From contig JAGAUC010000209.1 of assembly GCA_017621015.1 (NCBI GenBank), forward strand, positions 1 through 5,112: DNA of 5,112 nt, written 5' to 3'. Positions 1 through 5,112 of the stretch are shown here, piece after piece (within the stretch, counting starts at the first letter, position 1; every line of letters begins with the position of its first letter). The notes below the pieces were generated by a model that searched no databases, had not been told where the DNA came from, and was given only the letters and a program-made list of their open reading frames with translations. Both the position numbers and the translations under genes were made by a program. Source of the DNA: Clostridia bacterium. Its GTDB lineage: Bacteria; Bacillota; Clostridia; Oscillospirales; CAG-272.

Positions 1-1604
1 AGCACCATACCGAAGCAATGGAACATCGGCACCTGGATCATCATGCGGTCCGCGGTGGACAGATCCATATGGTCACCAATGTATTTTCCGTTATTGACCA
101 CGTTATAGTGTGTAAGCATAACACCCTTGGGAAATCCGGTAGTACCCGAGGTGTACTGCATATTGCAGACGTCATCCTTATCGACAGCGGCCGCCATACG
201 GTAGACCTCCTCGACCGGTACACGCTCGGCCAAGGCAAAGCAATCGTTCCACTCCAAGCAGCCCTTCTGGCGGAAGCCCACGGTAATGACATTTCTCAAA
301 AACGGCAAACGGCGTGTATGCAGGGGCTTGCCAGGCTTTAAGGTAGCAAGCTCGGGGCAAAGCTCGGCAATGATCTGGCCGTAGTGACAGTCCTTAGCGC
401 CCTCGGTGATGATCAACGTATGCGTATCGGACTGGCGAAGCAGATATTCCACCTCGTGGATCTTATATGCGGTATTGACCGTAACCAGCACCGCGCCCAG
501 CTTGACCGTTGCCCAGAAGGCAATGTACCACTGCGGCACATTGGAGCACCAGACGGCAACGTGTGTGCCCGCCTTGACACCCATTGCGATCAGCACGCGC
601 GCAAACTCATCCACATCATCGCGGAACTCGCTGTAGGTACGGGTATAGTCCAGTGTGGTATACTTAAAGGCGTACTGGTCGGGAAACTCCTCCACCATAC
701 GGTCAAGCACCTGCGAGAATGTCGCATCGATCAAACGGTCCTTCTCCCAGACGTACTTACCCGTATGTGCGCGGTTATAGTAAAGCGCCTTCTCGTTCCT
801 CGAGGTGTCGCCAAACTGTCTCATATAGTTGACGAACTGAGCGAAAATGATCTCCATATCGTCTAGCTCCTCACACCATTCGGGCGCCCAGACAAGCGAA
901 ATAAAGCCATCATAGTTGACCGAGCGAAGCGCCAGCATCATCTCGGCAATGGGAAGCGCACCCTCGCCCATCAGACAATGGCAAAGCTCGCCGTCCACCA
1001 TCTCCGCGTCGCTGATATGCACGTGACGGACGTACGCGCCGAGGTTCTGGATCATCTGCTCGGGGGTCTCGCCGCTCTCAAAGAAGGAGGCGGACATATC
1101 CCAAAGCGCGCCAAGATTGTCGCAGGCAAAGCAATCCAGGAGATCGCGAAGGAGCGCCGTACGGCAAAACAGACCCGCCGTTTCCACAACCAGCGTAATG
1201 CCCTTGTCCTCGGCCGCGGAGATCACGCGCTCAAGGAGCGCCTTGGTGCGCGCAAACGCCGCCTCCACGTCCTCGGCCGCCGCCGCGCGAACGCGAACAA
1301 ACGGAATGTGAAGATTGTCGGCGATCTCCATGCACGCCTCGATCTCGCTTACCGTCTTGTCCGCCTCGCTCGCATCGGCAATGTCACCGATCACGTCGAT
1401 ACACGGAATGGAAAGCTTGCGCTCGTAGAGCCTACGAAGCGTAGAGGCGGCAGCATAATTGTGAAACGCGCCGTCCTTATCGGTAAACAGTTTGTTATAA
1501 ATATTATGAAGCTCGATGCCCTGAAATTTGACGTTTTCTGCCATATCGCAGAAGGCCTCGAAGCTGATCTCACGCCAGCCCTTTGTGGAAAATGAAAGCT
1601 TCAT
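1..1604 (-). CDS. Fusion of xylose-isomerase-like TIM barrel and AMP-forming acyl-CoA synthetase (3' end outside window)
   Basis: I translated all 534 codons from ATG (1604-1602) to the window edge and found no stop, so two domains share one reading frame. Residues 1 to about 250 are an AP-endonuclease-2/xylose-isomerase-like TIM barrel (sugar phosphate isomerase/epimerase superfamily): GIELHNIYN near 32-40, VVETAG with E141, LWDMS with D169, RHVHISD (193-199) and YDGFISLVW (231-239). Residues about 290-534 are the front of an ANL-superfamily adenylating enzyme of the FadD/acyl-CoA synthetase type. It has the ATP-binding motif YTSGTTGFPKG (484-494) and PMFHCFGM (526-533). Such enzymes join a carboxylic acid to CoA through an acyl-adenylate; the substrate cannot be read here. 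By family length roughly 300 residues, including the C-terminal lid, lie outside the window. A strong GAGGAGG precedes the start, and the gene begins two bases after the preceding stop, so it is probably translationally coupled. The usual last Glu metal ligand of the barrel appears to be V238. The domain calls are firm; the chemistry is not. No signal peptide is seen, so it is likely cytoplasmic. Confidence 0.9.
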   Translation of the reverse strand, partial: MKLSFSTKGWREISFEAFCDMAENVKFQGIELHNIYNKLFTDKDGAFHNYAAASTLRRLYERKLSIPCIDVIGDIADASEADKTVSEIEACMEIADNLHIPFVRVRAAAAEDVEAAFARTKALLERVISAAEDKGITLVVETAGLFCRTALLRDLLDCFACDNLGALWDMSASFFESGETPEQMIQNLGAYVRHVHISDAEMVDGELCHCLMGEGALPIAEMMLALRSVNYDGFISLVWAPEWCEELDDMEIIFAQFVNYMRQFGDTSRNEKALYYNRAHTGKYVWEKDRLIDATFSQVLDRMVEEFPDQYAFKYTTLDYTRTYSEFRDDVDEFARVLIAMGVKAGTHVAVWCSNVPQWYIAFWATVKLGAVLVTVNTAYKIHEVEYLLRQSDTHTLIITEGAKDCHYGQIIAELCPELATLKPGKPLHTRRLPFLRNVITVGFRQKGCLEWNDCFALAERVPVEEVYRMAAAVDKDDVCNMQYTSGTTGFPKGVMLTHYNVVNNGKYIGDHMDLSTADRMMIQVPMFHCFGMV

Positions 1605-1606
1605 GC

Positions 1607-2986
1607 TCACGCCTCCTCGTATACGATCTTATTGACGGCACCAAGATACGCGCGAATGGCCGCGCCGATGATGTCGGTGGAAATGCCGTTGCCCGAGTAC
1701 AGCTTGCCGTCTGAGCGCAGGCGAACCAGCGCCGAGCCCATAGCCTCCTTGCCCTCGGTTACCGCCTGGATCTGGAAATCGTCCAGCTCATAGTGGTGAC
1801 CGATGATCTGCTCGATGGCACGGAAGGCCGCATCAACCGGGCCGTCGCCAATGCAAACGCCCTGCATACGCGTCTCGCCCTTCATCAGCGTGATCTGTGC
1901 ACTCGAGGCAATGATGTTGCCGTTGTTGATGACATAGTTTTCAAGCACGTAGGTAGCGGGACACTGAAGCGCTACGCTGGCAACGATGGCCTCCAGCTCC
2001 TTAGCGCCCACCTTCTTTTTGGCGGCTACACGCAAAAACTCCTCAAACACCTTGCCGCTGTCCTCCTCGCCGAGATCGTAGCCCAGCTCGAGCACAGCCG
2101 CCGCCACTGCCTCGCGGTCGTCTGCAGCATCTAAGTACCAATCGCCCTTGTCCGCACCGATCACCGTCTTGGTGATCTTTTCATTCTTGGCGTTGTCGGC
2201 GATCCAGGTGATCTGCCCTACCGTGCGGTGAAGCTCGGTAAAGCGGATGGTGGAGGAAAAGCCGTAACGGTCGCCGCAGTTGCGGACCATATCCGAGAAG
2301 GTCTCAAGCGGAATGCCACTTCCGCCAACGGAGGCCTTGACGCCTGCCGCACCGCGGCAGATGGCCAAAATGGCCTCAGCGGTCGCCAGACCGTTCTTAT
2401 TGTCACAGGAAACGCTGAGCGGAAGCGCGGTCTTTGCCATAATGCCCTCGGCAAACGCCGCAAAATCGTCGGGGAGAAGCTCGGCCGCGCTGTCGCAAAC
2501 CGAAACACTCGTGGCACCTGCCGCCTCAGCCGCCGCTATGGCCGCCGTCAGAAATTCCGGCTCGGCTCTGGTTGCGTCCACCGCACAGAATTCCACGTCT
2601 GCGCAAGCCTCCTTGGCCATGGCCACAATGTACGAGATCCACTCGAGCATCTTCGGAGCCTTTTTATGACAGATGTATTCCATACCGACGGGCGAGATCG
2701 GAAGCTCGATGCGAATTCGCGGCTTTTCCGCGTGGCAAAGAGCCGTGGCGGCATCCTTCACGCTCTCCTCGGTAAGCCCTGCGCCCACCGAAAGGATGCT
2801 CTTTTTTACAAAAGACGAAACCGTCTTTACCAGCAAAATATCGGTCTTGCCGCTCTTGATCTCGGGCAATTCAATGACGTCCACACCCAGCCTCTCCAGC
2901 TGACGTGCGATTTCGATCTTCTCCTTAAAGCTGAAAACGCTTCCCTCTCTGCAAAGTGTGCTATCTGCCACAACAATGGATTTCAT
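1607..2986 (-). CDS. Divergent 2-isopropylmalate synthase-like protein with LeuA regulatory domain
   Basis: This is a complete 459-residue protein starting at ATG 2986, with AAAGGAGAA at 2991-2999 as its ribosome site. Residues 1 to about 275 form an HMGL/LeuA-type TIM barrel. EIARQLERLGVDVIEL (25-40), GMEY (101-104) and VEFCAVDATRAEPEFL (131-146) follow the family closely. Residues about 295-335 match the LeuA linker helices (LELGYDLGEED, AAKKKVG). Residues about 340-459 are the LeuA allosteric/dimer domain, with GDGPVDAAFRAIEQIIG (380-396) and GNGISTDIIGAAIRAYL (432-448). True LeuA condenses acetyl-CoA with 2-oxoisovalerate, using a divalent metal held by an Asp and an HxH pair, plus an Arg. 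Here D8 remains, but the canonical DTTLRDGEQ reads DSTLCREGS and the VHCHND motif reads VSCDNK (192-197). The GERAGN segment reads GSGIPLE (222-228), and the HSGIHQDG loop is absent. It is also about 50 residues shorter than usual LeuA. I therefore do not call it leuA. It may have altered chemistry or a regulatory role. It is the first gene behind the T-box leader. Confidence 0.85.
   Translation of the reverse strand: MKSIVVADSTLCREGSVFSFKEKIEIARQLERLGVDVIELPEIKSGKTDILLVKTVSSFVKKSILSVGAGLTEESVKDAATALCHAEKPRIRIELPISPVGMEYICHKKAPKMLEWISYIVAMAKEACADVEFCAVDATRAEPEFLTAAIAAAEAAGATSVSVCDSAAELLPDDFAAFAEGIMAKTALPLSVSCDNKNGLATAEAILAICRGAAGVKASVGGSGIPLETFSDMVRNCGDRYGFSSTIRFTELHRTVGQITWIADNAKNEKITKTVIGADKGDWYLDAADDREAVAAAVLELGYDLGEEDSGKVFEEFLRVAAKKKVGAKELEAIVASVALQCPATYVLENYVINNGNIIASSAQITLMKGETRMQGVCIGDGPVDAAFRAIEQIIGHHYELDDFQIQAVTEGKEAMGSALVRLRSDGKLYSGNGISTDIIGAAIRAYLGAVNKIVYEEA
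1612..1618 (-). promoter_or_regulatory. Shine-Dalgarno site of the fusion gene, inside the end of the preceding gene
   Basis: GAGGAGG lies 7 bases before the ATG at 1604. It falls within the codons for the last few residues of the LeuA-like protein (Glu-Glu-Ala-stop). This fixes the start of the fusion gene and implies that ribosomes finishing the first gene can start the second. Confidence 0.85.
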
Positions 2987-3004
2987 ATTCTTCTCCTTTC
3001 AAAC

Positions 3005-3039
3005 AAAAAAGCCCTCGAAACAGCTCTGCTGCTTCGGGG
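3005..3039 (-). terminator. T-box-controlled intrinsic terminator
   Basis: The hairpin pairs CCCCGAAGCAGC with GCUGUUUCGAGGG through a short AGA loop, with one bulged A, and is followed directly by six U residues (3005-3010). It forms when the tRNA is charged and stops transcription before the LeuA-like gene, whose ribosome site begins a few bases further on. Confidence 0.9.
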
Positions 3040-3067
3040 ACGAAAATTCTTTCGCGGTACCACCCCG
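3035..3067 (-). promoter_or_regulatory. T-box antiterminator element
   Basis: CGGGG (3063-3067) pairs with CCCCG (3035-3039) around the conserved UGGUACCGCG core. The UGGU bulge (3059-3062) is where the free acceptor end of uncharged tRNA binds. The CCCCG half is also the 5' arm of the terminator at 3005-3039, so the two structures exclude each other. That is the expected switch. Confidence 0.9.
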
Positions 3068-3274
3068 GTTATTGCCATCGCAATCACCTTTACGGATTCC
3101 ATCAAATCCTCAGCCGATAACGGGACCCCCCGTAGCCACTTACTGAATTTCTGCGGCTCTGCTCCGGAACGAGACTTGCCATGCCCGATCGCACCGTCTT
3201 ACACCAACCGACGGTTCTCTATGCCGATAGAGGACAGACCTTAATTCCTTCATTGCATTTCCAAATGATAAAAG

Positions 3275-3303
3275 ATTATATCACACTTTTTCCCCTGTGT
3301 CAA
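3275..3303 (-). promoter_or_regulatory. Consensus housekeeping-sigma promoter of the T-box operon
   Basis: TTGACA (3298-3303) and TATAAT (3275-3280) are both perfect consensus hexamers separated by 17 bases. Transcription should start near 3268, just ahead of Stem I. The -35 box lies about 20 bases beyond the U-tract of the alaS terminator, so the operon is transcribed independently of alaS. An ideal promoter suits a gene whose control is exerted downstream by attenuation. Confidence 0.9.
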
Positions 3304-3323
3304 GAGCCTTTTTCAAAAAAACC

Positions 3324-3356
3324 AAAAAAAGGGTCGCAAGCCAAGGCTTGCGACCC
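3324..3356 (-). terminator. Intrinsic terminator of alaS
   Basis: A perfect inverted repeat, GGGTCGCAAGCC followed by GGCTTGCGACCC (3331-3356), is followed on the minus strand by seven U residues (3324-3330) and a second U-run. It begins 7 bases after the alaS stop codon. The opposite strand has only three T residues after the hairpin, so it should act mainly in the minus direction. Confidence 0.95.
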
Positions 3357-3363
3357 TTTGTAT

Positions 3364-4584
3364 TTACTTCAGCATACCTTCAAGTGTGCTATTGGCCGTG
3401 GCCAGAGCCTCTGCGATCTTGGAAGCATCTGCACCGCCTGCCATAGCGTTATCGGGACGTCCGCCGCCCTTACCGCCGGTGACAGCCGCCACCGCACCGA
3501 CAAGCTTTCCGGCGTGAGCACCTGCGGCCACCGCATCCTTACCTGCCGAAGCAAGGAAGTTGAGCTTTCCGCCCTGATAGATGGCAAAAACCGAAACCGC
3601 GTTCGGGTACTTGGCCTTGATCTCGTCGGAAAGGCTGCGCGCTGCGTCGATCTGCATATCCTTAAGCTCAGCCGCCACAAGAAGCGCAGCACCCACAGGC
3701 TGTGCCTTGTCCATCAGCTCCGAAAGCTTGGAGCCTGCAAGCTTGGCATTGAGCGCCTCGATCTCCTTCTTGGCCGCGTGAAGCTCGCCCTGGAGCTGAG
3801 CGGCACGCTTGGAAAGGTCGGCAGGCTTTGCCTTAAGCTCGCTTGCCACCTCGGCAATGGCTTTCTTCTGCTCCTCAAGGATAGCAAGCACCCCAAGACC
3901 CGTCGTGCACTCGATACGGCGAACACCGGCCGCCACCGAGGACTCGGAAAGGATCTTGAACAGACCCACCTTGGCAGTGTTTTCTACGTGCGTACCGCCG
4001 CAGAACTCGGTCGAGCAATCGCCCATCTTGACCACGCGTACGATCTTACCGTACTTCTCGCCAAAGAGCGCCATTGCACCCATCTTCTTGGCATTTTCGA
4101 TATCGGTCTCCACCGTGTCTACAGCCACGCCGCGGAGAATGTTGGCATTCACGATGGCCTCGACCTTCTCGATCTCCTTTGCGGTCATGGCCGCAAAGTG
4201 AGTGAAGTCAAAGCGTCCGTTCTTGTCATCCACATACGAGCCGGCCTGCTCAACGTGTGTGCCAAGCACCTCACGGAGCGCCGCCTGAAGAAGGTGAAGC
4301 GAGGAGTGGTTGCGCATAATAGCCGCGCGTCTTTCGCCGTCGACCTCAGCCGAAAGCGTATCGCCCACCTTAATGATGCCCTCGTTCATACGGCAGATGT
4401 GAAGATATACGCCGTCTGCCTTCTTGGTGTCCAGCACCGAGGCGCAAACGGTATCGGTGCCGATGCAGCCCGTGTCACCAACCTGACCGCCGCCCTCGCC
4501 GTAGAAGGGGGTCTTGTCAAGGATCAGCGTAAACTCACCCTCACCGATCTCCTCCACAAGCATATCGTCGGCAAGGATGGCCAC
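3364..4584 (-). CDS. alaS: Alanyl-tRNA synthetase, editing and C-terminal half (downstream of in-frame stop)
   Basis: This is the distal part of alaS, in the same frame as the upstream part but separated from it by TAG at 4606-4608. If translated alone it could start at GTG 4584, with GAGG 8 bases ahead (4593-4596), giving 406 residues. Residues about 1-85 carry the beta-rich start of the editing region with TPFYGEGGGQVGD (25-37). The editing domain, which removes Ser or Gly mischarged onto tRNA-Ala, keeps all four zinc ligands: HSSLH (H93, H97) and CGGTH (C195, H199). A charged helical, coiled-coil-like segment follows at about 233-292. The DHHA1/C-Ala domain ends the protein with GGGRPDNAMAGG (373-384). 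The stop is TAA, followed by a strong terminator. No decay is visible, so the domain is under selection or the break is very recent or an error. A free-standing product would lack aminoacylation activity. Confidence 0.85.
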   Translation of the reverse strand: MAILADDMLVEEIGEGEFTLILDKTPFYGEGGGQVGDTGCIGTDTVCASVLDTKKADGVYLHICRMNEGIIKVGDTLSAEVDGERRAAIMRNHSSLHLLQAALREVLGTHVEQAGSYVDDKNGRFDFTHFAAMTAKEIEKVEAIVNANILRGVAVDTVETDIENAKKMGAMALFGEKYGKIVRVVKMGDCSTEFCGGTHVENTAKVGLFKILSESSVAAGVRRIECTTGLGVLAILEEQKKAIAEVASELKAKPADLSKRAAQLQGELHAAKKEIEALNAKLAGSKLSELMDKAQPVGAALLVAAELKDMQIDAARSLSDEIKAKYPNAVSVFAIYQGGKLNFLASAGKDAVAAGAHAGKLVGAVAAVTGGKGGGRPDNAMAGGADASKIAEALATANSTLEGMLK

Positions 4585-4605
4585 GACCTTTGCCTCGGTC
4601 TCAAG

Positions 4606-4608
4606 CTA
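4606..4608 (-). other. In-frame amber (TAG) codon inside alaS
   Basis: The codons read Gly-Tyr-Ser-TAG-Leu-Glu-Thr-Glu-Ala-Lys. The frame is the same before and after, so this is a single-codon change and not a frameshift. AlaRS proteins commonly read GY, two variable residues, then a Leu-Glu-like stretch here, so the TAG replaces a variable linker residue. One base change from AAG, CAG, GAG or TCG would produce it. Confidence 0.95.
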
Positions 4609-5112
4609 AGAATAGCCGACAAACTCGGTCTTTTCCAGATTGGAAAGAAGCGACTTGGAGCTCTCATCCCAGCCACCCACGTTGCCGCGTGCGGCTCTTG
4701 CGCGCTCTCTCTGCTCCTTCATAAGCGTTGCGAATGCATCCTCATCCACCGCAAAGCCCTTCTCCTCCGCGATCTCTCGGGTAAGATCGATCGGGAATCC
4801 GTAGGTATCGTAAAGCTTGAACACATCCTCGCCCGAAAGGGTCTTTGTGCCCCCCGCCTCGCTGGCGGCCATGATGTCGGAAAGGATGGAAAGACCCGAG
4901 TCGATGGTCGCGTCAAAGCGGCTCTCCTCGTTGGCGATGATCTTCAGGATATACTCCTTCTTGTCGCCAAGCTCGGGATACGCGCTGATGTTCTCGCCGA
5001 TCACTACCTCGCACAGCTCGCAAAGGAAGGCACGGTCAATGCCCAAAAGCTTTGCGTGGCGGCAAGCGCGGCGCAGAATGCGGCGCAGAACGTAGCCGCG
5101 TCCCTCGTTGGA
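4606..5112 (-). CDS. alaS: Alanyl-tRNA synthetase, catalytic-half fragment (5' end outside window, ends at premature TAG)
   Basis: The frame is open from the window edge for 168 codons and ends at TAG 4606. AlaRS attaches alanine to tRNA-Ala in the cytoplasm. The fragment begins inside class II motif 3 with SNEGRGYVLRRILRRA (first 16 visible residues), the hallmark of AlaRS. It continues through the helical tRNA-recognition region with DTYGFPIDLTREI (102-114) and ends in the linker TEFVGYS just before the editing domain. By family length about 290 residues with motifs 1 and 2 lie outside the window, so the product ending at TAG would be roughly 460 residues. N-terminal E. coli AlaRS fragments of about that size (461 residues) are known to keep aminoacylation activity, so a truncated product could still charge tRNA. 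The editing and C-Ala parts follow in frame at 3364-4605. The most natural reading is one gene with a nonsense codon or a base-call error; a two-piece enzyme is possible. Confidence 0.88.
   Translation of the reverse strand, partial: SNEGRGYVLRRILRRACRHAKLLGIDRAFLCELCEVVIGENISAYPELGDKKEYILKIIANEESRFDATIDSGLSILSDIMAASEAGGTKTLSGEDVFKLYDTYGFPIDLTREIAEEKGFAVDEDAFATLMKEQRERARAARGNVGGWDESSKSLLSNLEKTEFVGYS

Larger units (their letters stand above)
3005..3268 (-). promoter_or_regulatory. T-box riboswitch leader, probably tRNA-Leu responsive
   Basis: This untranslated leader senses uncharged tRNA and controls the two-gene operon. Going 5' to 3' on the minus strand, a Stem I base is formed by 3243-3247 with 3145-3149. 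A lower helix GGUCUGUCC pairs with GGAGCAGAGCC. The AGAGA motif is followed by a distal hairpin with loop GGUUGGUGUAA (3193-3215). The Stem II pseudoknot signature ACGGG...UCCCGUUAUC lies at 3116-3133. Stem III is GGAUU/AAUCC, followed by a further hairpin. The T-box GGGGUGGUACCGCG is at 3053-3066, and a terminator ends the leader. The codon CUC at 3171-3173 sits just before GUUCCGGAGC, where the specifier normally lies and is followed by a purine. This fits leucine and the LeuA-like gene downstream. The UGGU bulge would pair with ACCA, which fits the discriminator A of tRNA-Leu. The T-box class is certain; the Leu specificity is inferred. Confidence 0.95.

Noticed and set aside
384..866. Plus-strand open frame of 160 codons
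   Set aside because: It lies opposite the acyl-CoA synthetase part, whose minus-strand translation shows clear adenylation motifs. No good ribosome site or family match was seen.
978..1595. Plus-strand open frame of 205 codons
   Set aside because: It is antisense to the TIM-barrel part of the fusion, and its Arg/His/Ala-rich sequence is typical of a shadow of GC-rich coding DNA.
1607..2986. Calling the first operon gene leuA, cimA or nifV
   Set aside because: The catalytic motifs shared by those enzymes (DTTLRDGEQ, HxHND, GERAGN) are not present, so overall similarity does not justify a functional name.
2228..3244. Long plus-strand open frame of 338 codons
   Set aside because: It runs antisense through the LeuA-like gene and the T-box leader, has no recognisable domains, and its far end would be coded by structured RNA elements. 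The minus-strand reading explains the region fully.
3005..3268. T-box as a regulator of alaS
   Set aside because: It lies downstream of the alaS terminator, with its own promoter, and on the same strand reads into the LeuA-like gene. The specifier region also shows no convincing Ala codon.
4606..4608. Genome-wide recoding of TAG as a sense codon
   Set aside because: No other in-frame TAG occurs in about 1,570 other codons read here, and the two visible natural stops are TGA and TAA. One TAG cannot support a changed code.
4585..4620. Frameshift as the cause of the alaS break
   Set aside because: Both sides are in the same frame and the residues flanking the stop (TEFVGYS and LETEAKV) match AlaRS without any gap, so only the one codon is altered.

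Overview
The window looks like chromosomal DNA from a moderately GC-rich Bacillota (Firmicutes) bacterium, probably a Clostridia-class anaerobe. The evidence is a canonical T-box leader, strong GGAGG-type Shine-Dalgarno sites, a consensus SigA-type promoter and the style of the proteins. I cannot place it more precisely without a database. Every supportable gene lies on the minus strand, so transcription runs from high to low coordinates.

Region 1 (5112 down to 3364) is alaS, alanyl-tRNA synthetase, with its 5' part outside the window. It is interrupted by one in-frame TAG at 4606-4608. The break falls just after the catalytic/helical half and before the editing domain. The frame is the same on both sides, and every motif I can check downstream is intact. 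The gene ends in TAA and is followed at once by a near-perfect rho-independent terminator (3324-3356).

Region 2 (3303 down to 2987) holds no protein gene. It contains a TTGACA-17-TATAAT promoter and a T-box riboswitch of about 265 nt, with a Stem I distal loop, Stem II pseudoknot element, Stem III, T-box antiterminator and competing terminator. The likely specifier is CUC (leucine), and the UGGU bulge fits a tRNA with discriminator A.

Region 3 (2986 down to 1) is a two-gene operon under that T-box. The first gene is a 459-residue relative of 2-isopropylmalate synthase (LeuA). Its regulatory domain is well preserved, but most metal and catalytic residues of its TIM barrel are replaced. Two bases after its stop begins a second gene that stays open for 534 codons to the window edge. 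It fuses a xylose-isomerase-like TIM barrel to an AMP-forming acyl-CoA synthetase.

If the specifier reading is right, uncharged tRNA-Leu switches this operon on. It would then couple leucine shortage to a LeuA-like protein that probably no longer makes isopropylmalate, plus a bifunctional TIM-barrel/CoA-ligase. The metabolic product is unknown. This operon and the broken alaS are the two parts of the window most worth following up.
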